Positions 25,608-34,383 of a stretch of 64,000 nt of DNA are shown here, piece by piece. Origin of the DNA: Haladaptatus paucihalophilus DX253 (lineage in GTDB: Archaea; Halobacteriota; Halobacteria; Halobacteriales; Haladaptataceae). Each line of letters begins with the position of its first letter. The first letter of the stretch is position 1. A program made the translations under genes and the position numbers. Where the stretch lies: positions 1,148,962-1,212,961 of the forward strand of contig NZ_AQXI01000001.1 of the NCBI RefSeq assembly GCF_000376445.1, in the 5' to 3' direction. The notes under the pieces were generated by a model, which was not told the DNA's origin, searched no databases, and was given only the letters and a program-made list of their open reading frames with translations.

Positions 25608-27517
25608 CGTCGAGTCGAGCGCGGCCGCCAGTTCCTCGACGCCCGCCTTTTCCTCGCGGTTCGGATTGACGAGGATGCGAACTCGCTCCTCGCCGAGCGG
25701 GACGAACCCGAGGTCGAGTTCTCCGCCGTCGAGCGCAACCCGAGTCCGGCGTCCGCTGTCCCGGCGGCGACCTTTCTGGCCGGACTTTCGTGGGCCTTCA
25801 CCGTGAGTTCGAATCCGGTGATGGATTCGACGAGTTCGTGGCGCGTCGTTTCGCGCTCCTCGGCGAGGTCGGCGACGGCGTTCCCGAGCGTGGTCCGAAG
25901 GCCGGAGTTCGTCCCGCGGTTGATGAATCGGAGGTCGCGGTCCACGAGGTCGGCCAAGCCCTCGATGTCGTCTGGGTTGTCGGGAGGAACGATGAGTCCC
26001 CACTCGCGGACGTAGGAGGCGAGTTCGGTGCCCGTGCTCGGGGACCGCGATTCCGCATCGCTCGCGGCGTCGCCGCTCGCACGTTCGTCGGACCGTGGTT
26101 CCGCCTCCCCGGTCGCCACCGCGAAGTCGGGTACGCCATTCCGGAGGCGGCGCAACCCTTCCCGACTGCCGAACGGGAGGTACCGTGGAGAGTCCAGCGA
26201 ATCGAGCAGTCGGGAGAGGGCGGGGTCGTCCTCGCCGACGCCGAGGACGGACGGCGGGCGAACGTCCGGCGAGAAGAGTCGCACGGAAACCTCCTCACCC
26301 TCCGCAAGATAGGCCGTGTCGGGATGCACCGTCACCACGCCGTCGGCCTCCACGAGGCTGGTCGTGGCCCCGCTGCCCTTGTCCACCGGGTAGGCGAGCG
26401 TGCGGCCGTGTTCGTCCTCGACCAGACCGGTCGGCATGAGTCGCATTCGGCCCTCGCCGTAGCGCTCCTCGGTCGCCATCCGCGCGTCGACGGTCGCGGT
26501 GGCGGGGGCGGGGAGTCCGGCCGCCTCGCGGATGGCGGGCGCGACGAAGGCCCGGAAGATGGTCAGCGCGGAGACGGGGTAGCCCGGCAGGCCGACGTAC
26601 GCGGAATCGGGGAACCGCCCGATGAGCATCGGTTTGCCGGGTTTGACGGCGACGCCGTGGAGCAGGAGTTCGCCGCGCGATTCGATGACGCGGTAGATGA
26701 CGTCCACGGCGCTCGCGCTGGTCGAACCGGAAGAGAGCACGAGGTCGCACTCCTCGGAAGCCTCCAACAGCAGGCGCTCCATCTCCTCGTAGTCGTCGCC
26801 AGCGTGGGGGTACAGAACGGGGTCGCCGCCCGCCTCTTCGACGGCGGCGGCGATGGTGTAGCTGTTCACGTCGTAGATTTGGCCCGCCTCGTCCGACAGC
26901 GGGTTGCCGGGGCGGACGAGTTCGTCGCCCGTGGAGATGATGCCGACGCGGGGCGTTCCGCGGACGGGCACCTCGTCCACGCCGAGGGCCGACAGCAAGC
27001 CGATTTCGCGGGCGGTGAGTCGCGTTCCGGGGCCGAGGGCGCGCTGGCCCGCCGCGATGTCCGCCCCGGCCAGCATGGTGTGGTCGCCGGGTGCCACGGC
27101 GGTTCGGATTTCGACGCCCGTCCCGTCGTCGCGGTCCACGTAGTCGGTTCGCTCGACCATCACCACCGCGTCCGCGCCGGGCGGCATCACGGCCCCGGTG
27201 GAGATCTCGACGGCTTCGCCCTCGCCGACTTCCACGTCGGGTTCCGTCCCGGCGTGAACCTCCCCAACGAGGTCGAGGACGGTTGGGTCGGCCTCGTCCG
27301 CTCCGAAGGTATCCCGCGCTTTGACCGCGAAGCCGTCCATGCTCGCGCGGTCGAACCCCGGCACGTCGCGCTCCGCGTCGAACCGCTCGGCCAGCACGCG
27401 ACCGCGCGCCTCCGTGAGCGCGACCGACTCCGGTTCGGGTGAGAGGTCGAGCGATGCAATCGCCTCGTGCGCTCGTTCCGGTTCGGCGAGGTCGCGGAAC
27501 TCCTTTCGGTCGGTCAC
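25566..27517 (-). pseudogene. MoeA-substrate-binding fusion with a late frameshift
   Basis: A GTG-started gene (base 27517). Residues 1-405 are MoeA-like: FDRASMDGFAVKARDT, TGAVMPPGADAVVMVE, GIISTGDEL, SSGSTSAS and GLPGYPVSA, the enzyme that inserts molybdenum or tungsten into molybdopterin. Residues ~430 onward are a PBP-like domain, a common haloarchaeal fusion. Near base 25722 one base is missing: the frame reads AGLGLRSTAEN and then non-homologous sequence to 25604, whereas the next frame continues with ELDLGFVPLGEERVRILVN and ends naturally at 25566. The defect is either a real frameshift or a sequencing error. Confidence 0.75.
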
Positions 27518-27576
27518 GCGAATCCCCCCGCGGTGAGCGTGACGCTATCGGACGCGGATTGTCCGGTCGAAGTCAT
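27514..27576 (-). CDS. 20-residue mini-ORF coupling the two moeA genes
   Basis: A tiny frame, MTSTGQSASDSVTLTAGGFA, whose ATG overlaps the stop of the upstream moeA gene (ATGA) and whose stop overlaps the GTG start of the downstream fusion gene (GTGA). It fills exactly the gap between the two genes. It may only maintain translational coupling; no function for the peptide is claimed. Confidence 0.35.
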   Translation of the reverse strand: MTSTGQSASDSVTLTAGGFA

Positions 27577-28847
27577 GCGGACCACTCCCAGTTCGCCACG
27601 GCGACCGTCTCGCCCTCGGGAATCCCCTCGCGTCCTTCGGGAACCTCGACCCAGCCGTCGGCCAGCGCGACGCTGGAGAGGACGCCGGACCCGCTGGCTC
27701 GCGTCGGGGTTGCGACCGGTTCGTCGCCCTCGCGGTCCAGCGTCACCCGGACGAACGACCGGACGCCGGGTTCGCTCCGAATCTTGCGTCCGAGGCGGGC
27801 GGCGGTCGTCGGGGGGTCCTCCAGCGGGAGGTGACCGGACCACTTCAGCGCGGGGCGGAGGAACTGCATCGCGTTGATGATACAGGCGACGGGATAGCCG
27901 GGAAGCATCACGACCGGCGTCCCTTCGACCGCACCCTCGGAACTCGAAGCGTTCCGACTGTTCGCCGAGCCGTGCTCGACGATGCCGAGCGCGACGGGAT
28001 GGCCCGGTTTCAGCGCGACGCCGTGGACGACGACGTCGCCGATGGAGGAGACGACTTCCGGGAGCAGGTCGCGTGCCCCCACGGAGGACCCGCCGGTCGT
28101 GACGACGATATCGTGGTCGAGGTTCGACTCGATGGCCTCGCGGAGTCGGTCCTCGTCGTCGGTCACGACGTCGTGGTAGGTCGCGCTGCCGCCCCACCGC
28201 TCGACCAGACGGGAGACGGTGAGGCCGTTCGTCTCGATGACTTCGCCCGGTTCCGGGTCGGCCTGCACCAGTTCCTCGCCGGTCGGAATCACGGCGACGC
28301 GCGGCCGGTCGTACACCGTGACCTCGCTCACGCCGACGGATTTCAACATGCCGAGGTCCGACGGGCGAAGTCGATGTCCGGCCTCGTACAGCGATTGGCC
28401 CGCCTCCACGTCCTCGCCGACGGGAGCGACGTTTTCGCCCTCCGCCACGGCGTCGAACACCTCGACCTCCTCGCCGAACTCGTCGATTTGCTCTATCATC
28501 ACCACGGCGTCCGCGCCCTCCGGTACCTCGCTCCCGGTGTGCACTCGAACCGCCGCGCCGGGTGCCATCTCCTCCGCGCGGCGGAGGACCTCGGGCGACC
28601 GGCCGCTGGCTCCGAAGGTGTCCTGCGCACGAACCGCGTAGCCGTCCATCGCCGCCCGCGAGTAGTGGGGGACGTTTCGCGGGGCATCGACCGGTTCCGC
28701 GAGGATCCGTCCGTCCGCGTCCCGGAGCGGGATGGAATCGGTTCGGTCGTGACCGGCGACGACCTCGCGCAATCGGTCGCGCGCCGCCGACACGCGCGTC
28801 GTTTCCTTGAACCCGGACCGTTTTCTGTCCGGTTGATGGTCGCTCAT
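27573..28847 (-). CDS. moeA: Molybdopterin molybdenumtransferase MoeA
   Basis: A 424-residue protein from ATG 28847 (MSDHQPDRKRSGFKETTRV). It has the MoeA blocks: PHYSRAAMDGYAVRAQDT, TGSEVPEGADAVVMIEQ, VAVIPTGEEL and TTGGSSVGARD (the MoCF domain), then MLPGYPVACI and a C-terminal domain IV. It transfers molybdate or tungstate into adenylated molybdopterin in the cytoplasm. First of two moeA-type genes in one operon; haloarchaea often carry this pair, possibly for two metals or two cofactor types (inference). Confidence 0.92.
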   Translation of the reverse strand: MSDHQPDRKRSGFKETTRVSAARDRLREVVAGHDRTDSIPLRDADGRILAEPVDAPRNVPHYSRAAMDGYAVRAQDTFGASGRSPEVLRRAEEMAPGAAVRVHTGSEVPEGADAVVMIEQIDEFGEEVEVFDAVAEGENVAPVGEDVEAGQSLYEAGHRLRPSDLGMLKSVGVSEVTVYDRPRVAVIPTGEELVQADPEPGEVIETNGLTVSRLVERWGGSATYHDVVTDDEDRLREAIESNLDHDIVVTTGGSSVGARDLLPEVVSSIGDVVVHGVALKPGHPVALGIVEHGSANSRNASSSEGAVEGTPVVMLPGYPVACIINAMQFLRPALKWSGHLPLEDPPTTAARLGRKIRSEPGVRSFVRVTLDREGDEPVATPTRASGSGVLSSVALADGWVEVPEGREGIPEGETVAVANWEWSA

Positions 28848-28920
28848 ATGAACCCGTTCGGGACGATGGGCAAAAAGGGAGCGGGGAACACTTATCGTTC
28901 CGTAGACAGCATCGTCCCGC

Positions 28921-29694
28921 ATGGCCCTCCTCAACCACCCGTTCGCCCTCGCCCTCGCCGGTGTCGCCGTCGTTCTCGGCTGCGTGATGATCTGGTACGG
29001 CGGGCGCGAACTCGTGCTCGCGTATCGTATCCTCACCAACGACCCGAGCGACGTGATGTCGTTGGGCGACGGCGGCCCGGTCGAAGTCGAAGGGACCGCC
29101 CAGCCCGAACGGGGGACCGTCACGTCGCCGTTCACCGGAACGGAGTGTCTCGCCTACGAGTACGTCGTGAAAGAAGAGCGCAACTCGAAGAACGGTCGCC
29201 ACTGGGAGACCATCGATTCGGGGCGGAACCACACGCCCTTCCGCATCGAGGACGAGACGGCGAGCGCGCTCGTCGATCCGCGCGCGGCCGACTTTCGCTT
29301 CAGCGCCGAACGCTCCATCGACGTCCGCGGCGGGACGCGGCCGCCCGAACGGGTCGTGGAGTTCATCCGGCGAAACGACGACGTGGACTCCGAGGAACGA
29401 AGCCTCGACCTGAAGGTGGTCGAGTTGAACACGGGAAAGGACCGCAAATACATCGAACGGCGGCTCGACCCCGACGAGTCGGTTCACATCCTCGGCGAGG
29501 CGCGCTACGACGCGAGCGCCGGACACGACGCGGGCGAGGTGAACGTCGTCATCGGCCACGGGGAGGATACCCGGTTCCTCGTTTCCGACACGGACGAACG
29601 CGGCGCGACGTTGCGCGTAGCGTGGAAGGGACTTCCCTTCGTGGTCGCCGGGGTCTTGTTTTTCGCCATCGGCGCGTTCGTGCTCGGATGGTAA
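28921..29694 (+). CDS. GIDE-domain-like membrane protein
   Basis: A 257-residue protein with one helix at each end (LALAGVAVVLGCVMIWYGG and FVVAGVLFFAIGAFVLGW) and a soluble domain between. The domain contains VEVEGTAQPERGTVTSPFTGTECLAYEY (in part) and SVHILGEARYD, matching the GIDE-type beta domain of mitochondrial E3 ligase MUL1/MAPL and of archaeal membrane proteins. No RING finger is present, so ubiquitin-ligase activity is not expected. Followed by hsp20 and ubiB on the same strand, suggesting a membrane or stress context. Confidence 0.72.
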   Translation: MALLNHPFALALAGVAVVLGCVMIWYGGRELVLAYRILTNDPSDVMSLGDGGPVEVEGTAQPERGTVTSPFTGTECLAYEYVVKEERNSKNGRHWETIDSGRNHTPFRIEDETASALVDPRAADFRFSAERSIDVRGGTRPPERVVEFIRRNDDVDSEERSLDLKVVELNTGKDRKYIERRLDPDESVHILGEARYDASAGHDAGEVNVVIGHGEDTRFLVSDTDERGATLRVAWKGLPFVVAGVLFFAIGAFVLGW

Positions 29695-29746
29695 CACGAC
29701 CGTCGATACCGTACCCTTTTTCGGTCCTGCCTCCTAACACGGAACT

Positions 29747-30103
29747 ATGTCAGCGCTGCGCGATGCGTTGCGAGAACTCCCGGACGCCGTGTTCGCGGAC
29801 CTGTTGGAGAACGATGAGGCGTATCTCCTCGTCCTCGATATGCCCGGCGTCACCGAGGAAACTATCGACATCGACGTGACGAATGGCCGCCTCCAGATAG
29901 AAGCGCGGCGCGAGAAGAACGTCCCCATGGAGTTCGACTACGTGAGCGAGGAGCGGCCCCTGTTCCTCGACGCCGAACTCCCGCTCCCGCCGGACGCGAC
30001 CGGCGCGGGTGCGGAAGCCGCGGTGGGTCGTGGCGTCCTCGAAATCACGCTCCCCAAACAGTCGTCGGCTCCCGACGAGTCGGTGCCGGTCACGAGCCGC
30101 TAA
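29747..30103 (+). CDS. hsp20: Small heat-shock protein (Hsp20/alpha-crystallin)
   Basis: A 118-residue protein with the alpha-crystallin core: YLLVLDMPGVTEETIDIDV (strands 2-3), GRLQIEARRE, and RGVLEITLPK as the conserved A-x-x-x-G-V-L-x-(I/V)-x-x-P ending. A short N-terminal arm of about 25 residues precedes it. These chaperones hold unfolding proteins in the cytoplasm. Seven bases from the ubiB-type gene, so probably co-transcribed. Confidence 0.9.
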   Translation: MSALRDALRELPDAVFADLLENDEAYLLVLDMPGVTEETIDIDVTNGRLQIEARREKNVPMEFDYVSEERPLFLDAELPLPPDATGAGAEAAVGRGVLEITLPKQSSAPDESVPVTSR

Positions 30104-30109
30104 GCGCGG

Positions 30110-31780
30110 GTGGTCACACTGGCATTCCTCCGCGCATACCGTCGGTTCGTCGTCGTCGCATGGCACTTCCTGCCGCTGCTGGTGAGCTACGCCCGCGACC
30201 GGAACCGATTCCTGTTTTTCGGGTCGTCCCGACGGGTGACCAGCGAGATGCGAATCGAGCGGGCGAACACGCTCCTCGAATCGCTGCTCACCCTCGGCCC
30301 GACGTTCATCAAACTCGGGCAGTTGCTCTCGACGCGCCCCGACATCCTCCCGCCGGAGTACGTGGACGAACTCTCGAAGCTTCAGGACGAAGTGCCGCCA
30401 GCGCCGTGGGAGGACGCAGAACGGGTCATCGAGGCCGAACTCGGCCCCGTCGAGGATCACTTCGACGAGTTCGACACCGAGGCGATAAGCGGCGCGAGTC
30501 TCGGACAGGTGTACGCCGCGCAAATCGACGGCGAGCGCGTCGCCGTGAAGGTCAGACGCCCCGGCATCGAGGAGTTGGTCGAGGCGGACCTGCGGGTCAT
30601 CCGCTGGTCGCTCCCGCTCCTCATGCGCTTTATCGGACAGGCGCGAGCCTTCTCGCTCGAAAACCTCGCCGACGAGTTCGGCCGCACCATTCGGGAGGAG
30701 ATGGATTACGGCCGCGAGGCGTCGATGTTGACCGAAATCCGCGAGAACTTCGCGGACGACCCGGACATCGCCATTCCGCGCGTCATCACGAGTCGTTCCG
30801 GGTCCCGCGTCCTCACGATGGAGTACCTCGGCGGGACGAAAATAAACCGCGTCGACGAACTCGACGAGGAGGGACTCGACCGCCACGAACTCGCCGAGAC
30901 GCTCCAGCGGGCGTACCTCCAGATGATAATTCAGGACGGCGTGTTCCACGCCGACCCCCATCCGGGCAACCTCGCCGTCACGGACGACGGGCGCATCATC
31001 TTCTACGACTTCGGCATGAGCGGGCGGGTGGACGAGTTCATCCAGCGCAAAATCGTGGACTTCTACATCGCGGTGGCGAACCAGGACATCGAGGGCATCC
31101 TCGACGCCCTCATCGAGATGGGGACCCTCAGCCCGGAAGCCGACCGGGTGACGATGGGGAAGGTGATGGAACTCGCCATCGAGGACGCGCGGGGCGAGGA
31201 CATCGAGACCTACCGCGTCCAACAAATCGTCTCGCAAGTCGAAGACACGATTTACGAGTTCCCGCTCCGGTTGCCGTCGAACCTCGCGCTCGTTCTCCGC
31301 GTGGCGACGGTCGTGGAAGGGGTCTGTGTCACGCTCGACCCCGGCTTCGACTTCATCGCGGTGGCGACGGAGTACCTCACCGAGGAGGGCTACCGCGAGG
31401 AGTCCATCAAGCAGTACGTCTCCGAAACGGGCGACCAACTGCAAGCGTCGGCCCAGTCGCTCGTTCGGACGCCGCCGAAACTGGAACGGGCGCTGGACCG
31501 CATCGACCGCGACGACCTCTACGCCCGCGTCAGCATCGAGGACAACAACGACGTGTTCGACCTGCTGGCCAAACGCCTCATCTACGGCATCCTCCTCGCC
31601 TTCGGCGGGTTGACGACGGCGGTGCTGTACGCCGCGGAAGCGTTCCCCGCCGCCGCGGTGGCCGGAGTCATCTCGCTGTTCATCACCCTCCTGCTCTACC
31701 GCTCGTTCCGCAAACGGCGCGGGATTCGGGCGACGCCGCAGTTCACGCGCCAGAACCTGCGGGATCGAGGCGGGGAGTAG
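30110..31780 (+). CDS. ABC1/UbiB-family atypical protein kinase
   Basis: A 556-residue protein with a GTG start at 30110. Motifs: GPTFIKLGQLLSTRPDILP (the KxGQ motif characteristic of the family), ASLGQVYAAQIDGERVAVKVRRPG with an atypical Ala-rich nucleotide loop (quoted in part), MEYLGGTKI, and HADPHPGNLAV followed by YDFGMSG as catalytic and metal motifs. Two C-terminal helices (about 490-540) anchor it in the membrane. Relatives support isoprenoid-quinone synthesis or lipid homeostasis, probably as ATPases; here menaquinone is a likely context (inference). Confidence 0.92.
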   Translation: MVTLAFLRAYRRFVVVAWHFLPLLVSYARDRNRFLFFGSSRRVTSEMRIERANTLLESLLTLGPTFIKLGQLLSTRPDILPPEYVDELSKLQDEVPPAPWEDAERVIEAELGPVEDHFDEFDTEAISGASLGQVYAAQIDGERVAVKVRRPGIEELVEADLRVIRWSLPLLMRFIGQARAFSLENLADEFGRTIREEMDYGREASMLTEIRENFADDPDIAIPRVITSRSGSRVLTMEYLGGTKINRVDELDEEGLDRHELAETLQRAYLQMIIQDGVFHADPHPGNLAVTDDGRIIFYDFGMSGRVDEFIQRKIVDFYIAVANQDIEGILDALIEMGTLSPEADRVTMGKVMELAIEDARGEDIETYRVQQIVSQVEDTIYEFPLRLPSNLALVLRVATVVEGVCVTLDPGFDFIAVATEYLTEEGYREESIKQYVSETGDQLQASAQSLVRTPPKLERALDRIDRDDLYARVSIEDNNDVFDLLAKRLIYGILLAFGGLTTAVLYAAEAFPAAAVAGVISLFITLLLYRSFRKRRGIRATPQFTRQNLRDRGGE

Positions 31781-31880
31781 GAACTCGTTGACACCGTTGC
31801 TGTCTTGCGGTTCGTCGTCCGCCACCCAATGTCAGCGAAATTCCAATATCCTTTTTCCACGGCGGAGACACGTTGCAACT

Positions 31881-32255
31881 GTGACTACAACCGCCCATCC
31901 CTCCGCCACCAGCACCGAGAGCCACTGGTGGATACTCCTCCTCCCGAGTCTGCTACTGTCGATTTCCGCCGCGCTCGGCCTATCGGTTTCCGCGATTGCC
32001 TTCCGCCTCGAACCGTCGAGTACCCTCTCGTACCTTCCGCCGCTGGTCGGACTCGTTCTCGCTCTCGCGTATTTCACCGCCCCCGCCGCCGTCGCAGTCG
32101 GAATTCACTTCGACCGGCGGTACATCGCGTCGGTGTCAGAGTGGGAACCTCGGTCCGAATACACCCTCCTCGGCCTCGCCATGTGGTTCGGTATCGGCAT
32201 CCCGCTCGGTCTGCTGTACCTCTACCGCCGTCACAAGTACGTCGGCGTTCCCTGA
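31881..32255 (+). CDS. Small three-helix membrane protein
   Basis: A 124-residue protein from GTG 31881 (translated VTTTAHPSATSTESHWW); an ATG at 31788 lies in a stretch without the same character. Three hydrophobic segments: LLLPSLLLSISAALGLSVSA, LPPLVGLVLALAYFTAPAAV and TLLGLAMWFGIGIPLGLLYL. It ends YRRHKYVGVP, a common tail of haloarchaeal small membrane proteins. Function unknown. Confidence 0.65.
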   Translation: MTTTAHPSATSTESHWWILLLPSLLLSISAALGLSVSAIAFRLEPSSTLSYLPPLVGLVLALAYFTAPAAVAVGIHFDRRYIASVSEWEPRSEYTLLGLAMWFGIGIPLGLLYLYRRHKYVGVP

Positions 32256-32345
32256 GTCGAATTCACGATATCTAGTAGTCGGGATGGTGACGATCTATCA
32301 ATCACCACCTATACTTATTTATTCACGAGTGTTCTGATAGATAGC

Positions 32346-32558
32346 ATGAATGTGCCCTCTGTGCACCGATCTTCTGAGTTTCGCCAACTACTTTTCATCG
32401 GGTTTTCTGTAGTCACGACGATTGCTTTGTCGTACGATTATGTGACAACAGAGGCGGTTTCAGACGCGTTTTTCGCTATCATCGGATCGGGTCTGTTGCT
32501 CGCGGTTCTGGTGAGTGTTCCAGTACTGCTGTTCGATCGTGGGCCGGGTTTGGACTGA
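32346..32558 (+). CDS. Small two-helix membrane protein
   Basis: A 70-residue protein with two predicted helices (LLFIGFSVVTTIALSY and AFFAIIGSGLLLAVLVSVPV). Codon use is less GC-rich than the genes before it, marking the start of the low-GC island. I do not recognise the family. A possible TATA element, ACTTATTTA, lies about 30 bp upstream of the ATG. Confidence 0.6.
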   Translation: MNVPSVHRSSEFRQLLFIGFSVVTTIALSYDYVTTEAVSDAFFAIIGSGLLLAVLVSVPVLLFDRGPGLD

Positions 32559-32606
32559 TAAAACGCGCTCTAATCAGCGTGAAGTCGGTTTCTGATCCTT
32601 GAATCC

Positions 32607-32654
32607 ATAAGCGGAAGTAACACCACCCCGGGACCCCCGAATGGATCTGTGCGC
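32607..32654 (+). repeat. Dispersed ATAAGCGGAAGTA repeat, copy A
   Basis: 48 bp resembling copy B at 33766-33812: both begin ATAAGCGGAAGTA, share GGACCCCCGAAT (one base longer in B) and end TGCGC, roughly 38 of 48 positions. The first ~10 bases recur at 33136-33148 and, with changes, at 36402-36414. The remaining gap up to 32823 contains only an ATG-less open frame. Confidence 0.6.
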
Positions 32655-32823
32655 GGATCGTAGTGTGGTCCGATCATCGACCAGACTCTCAACCGAGGAT
32701 ACTGTTCGTCACGTCGTTTTGCATAGAGGATGCGTATCGGTTACAGGGAGAGGTGGTGGTTAACGGTGAGTGAAAAGAAACGGTCAGGAGAATGGTTAAG
32801 ATAACAGCGAATAGAGGGAAGGT

Positions 32824-33054
32824 ATGGCTAACTCGTCACCGCCGTCCATTCCGCGAAGTTGGGCTACCACGATAATTGTTCTATATATACTATTTTTACT
32901 ATAATCAATTCTGTTAGCGGGTCAACCTCTACTTGGACTGCTTCCCGCACTAATCATCATTCCGCTCTACTTACTGTGGCGACTTCTCGTCGCGATAGAA
33001 GCCATTGCCGACGCTCAACAGCGTATCGCCCACCAACAAGACCAGAAGAGATAG
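32824..33054 (+). pseudogene. Small two-helix membrane protein interrupted by an in-frame stop
   Basis: ATG 32824 opens MANSSPPSIPRSWATT and a first helix (IIVLYILFLL), then meets TAA at 32902-32904. The same frame continues SILLAGQPLLGLLPAL, then IIIPLYLLWRLLVAIEAIA and a charged tail DAQQRIAHQQDQKR, ending at TAG 33052-33054. The uninterrupted product would be a 76-residue protein with two membrane segments, a common haloarchaeal small-protein layout. The frame is otherwise intact, so the nonsense change looks recent, or is a base-call error. Confidence 0.6.
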
Positions 33055-33213
33055 ACACGGCAATCTACGGGTGTTCCATCACAATTCATCTGATTACACG
33101 CTCTCCACTCAGCATGAAGTCGGGCTTTTGCCCCATGATCTCATAAGCGGAAGCGTTAGGCCTCTCACATCGGGCGACTCATTGCTCACAGTGACCGTCA
33201 ACACAATATTCAA

Positions 33214-33234
33214 TACGATAGAACTACTATCGTA
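33214..33234 (+). promoter_or_regulatory. Palindromic operator of the toxin-antitoxin pair
   Basis: A perfect inverted repeat with 8-bp arms, TACGATAG and CTATCGTA, separated by AACTA. A third half-site, TACGAT, at 33236-33241 runs into the antitoxin ATG (33240). RHH antitoxins typically bind such repeated half-sites to repress their own operon. A TATA-like ACAATATT lies at 33203-33210. Confidence 0.6.
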
Positions 33235-33239
33235 CTACG

Positions 33240-33491
33240 ATGACAACACTGACAATCAAAGTCCCCGATGGAATGGATGACGATATCAACGAATATATCG
33301 AAGAGACCGGTAAATTCGTCAATAAAAGCGATTTCGCCCGTCATACCATCCGTCGGTACATGGAGGAGAACCCAATCACGCTCTCAGACCAGACGCTTGA
33401 GGACATCCGAATCAGTGAAAAGCAATTCGAGGAAGGCAAGACCGTCTCTCACAATGAAGTGCGTGAACGACTTGGACATAGCGAAGAATGA
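33240..33491 (+). CDS. Ribbon-helix-helix antitoxin
   Basis: An 83-residue acidic protein. The N-terminal 45 residues form an RHH domain: TTLTIKVPDGMDDDINEYI (DNA-contacting strand and first helix) and FVNKSDFARHTIRRYME (second helix). The rest, ending NEVRERLGHSEE, is a flexible acidic tail that would wrap the toxin. It precedes a RelE-like gene with a four-base ATGA overlap, the classic type II layout. Probably represses its own promoter through the palindrome just upstream. Confidence 0.85.
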   Translation: MTTLTIKVPDGMDDDINEYIEETGKFVNKSDFARHTIRRYMEENPITLSDQTLEDIRISEKQFEEGKTVSHNEVRERLGHSEE

Positions 33492-33745
33492 CCACAGTCG
33501 AGTGGTCTGATAGAGGAGTAGAGCAGATAGAAGACTTGGAACATGACATTCAAGATCGAATTCTCAATAAACTCGACGAAGCCACTGAGTGGACAGAACA
33601 CAGACTTGAACCATTGACTAATTATCCCTATTACAAACTTCGAGCCGGTGATTATCGCGTCATTATCGATTGGAAGCGGGATACCGATGTGCTGCGGGTG
33701 CTTGCAGTCGGCCATCGAAAGAACGTCTATGACCGGAACCTGTAA
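33488..33745 (+). CDS. RelE/ParE-superfamily toxin
   Basis: An 85-residue protein: VEWSDRGVEQIEDLEHDIQDRIL (in part, two N-terminal helices), then RLEPLTNYPYYKLRAGDYRVIIDW and LRVLAVGHRKNVYDR. The YKLRAGDYRVIID and VGHRKNVY blocks are the hallmark strands of RelE toxins, which cut mRNA on the ribosome; the Arg, His and Tyr in them are candidate catalytic residues. It could instead be ParE-like (gyrase); the HRKNVY ending favours RelE. Confidence 0.87.
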   Translation: MTTVEWSDRGVEQIEDLEHDIQDRILNKLDEATEWTEHRLEPLTNYPYYKLRAGDYRVIIDWKRDTDVLRVLAVGHRKNVYDRNL

Positions 33746-33765
33746 CCCCATTCCTTGTTGATTTA

Positions 33766-33812
33766 ATAAGCGGAAGTAGCTCCCCACGGACCCCCCGAAT
33801 CAATCTATGCGC
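33766..33812 (+). repeat. Dispersed ATAAGCGGAAGTA repeat, copy B
   Basis: 47 bp related to copy A (32607-32654). It begins 20 bp after the toxin gene stop. Both copies sit immediately 5' of an open frame that lacks a standard start. Confidence 0.6.
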
Positions 33813-33838
33813 AACGCTTTCTCACCCTGGACTGGTGG

Positions 33839-33967
33839 GTGATCTTAGAGGATTGTAACGAACTGTTCGCATGCTATCGGCGCTCAAAAGTCGTAAAGCA
33901 CCCTGAGAAGTACAGCTCCGGTGACTGCGGCGGATCACTGCAGGTTAAAGAGGCCAATAGCGAATGA
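33839..33967 (+). other. Orphan coding-like fragment without an ATG
   Basis: An open frame with a possible GTG at 33839 gives ILEDCNELFACYRRSKVVK and ends VKEANSE at TGA 33965-33967. The frame is open back to 33770 with no Met. It has a protein-like composition (Cys, aromatic, charged residues) but no recognised family; it may be the tail of a lost gene. Confidence 0.3.
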
Positions 33968-34017
33968 CAGCCGATAACCGACCGGGTGTGATACGACTTG
34001 GGGTACAGTGTTTCGGT

Positions 34018-34383
34018 TCACGACTTGTTACAGTTCGTAGTGGCATGAATCTTCTCGGGAGGTGTGATGGTGACATCGATCTGTTTTGGCGAACACCCAG
34101 TGAAATTCAGTCGTTTTGTACTGCTGTTTGCCTCAATGAGCACTGACGCAGTGTTCGTATCAAGATTCATATTAGCCTCCTTGCGCTCATTTGGTTGCAG
34201 GAGAAAGTCGTAGCTGCCTATCGACTCGTTGTTTGCATCTCGTAACCCGATCCAGACATATTTGTCCTTGCTAGTGTTATTCTCGGCTGTCATTCCGATG
34301 CTGATCGATTGTGTGAGACATCCAGCAGCCAGAAGGACAACCACCAGTATCCCTAGCATTCGAACGGCAGACCGTCGATCCAT
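34018..34383 (-). CDS. Secreted lipoprotein of unknown function
   Basis: A 121-residue protein with an N-terminal charged MDRRSAVRM, a hydrophobic core (LGILVVVLLA) and a lipobox LAAGC at about 18-22. The mature part is a small beta domain: YVWIGLRDANNESIGSYDF, then a RKEANMNLD strand. Two Asn-x-Ser/Thr sequons suggest possible N-glycosylation. Family not recognised; the cell-surface location is the only firm statement. Confidence 0.65.
   Translation of the reverse strand: MDRRSAVRMLGILVVVLLAAGCLTQSISIGMTAENNTSKDKYVWIGLRDANNESIGSYDFLLQPNERKEANMNLDTNTASVLIEANSSTKRLNFTGCSPKQIDVTITPPEKIHATTNCNKS

Noticed and set aside
27514-29697. A 727-codon minus-strand open frame over moeA and the GIDE gene
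   Set aside because: It crosses two well-supported genes in other frames, is Arg/Gly-rich and shows no domain.
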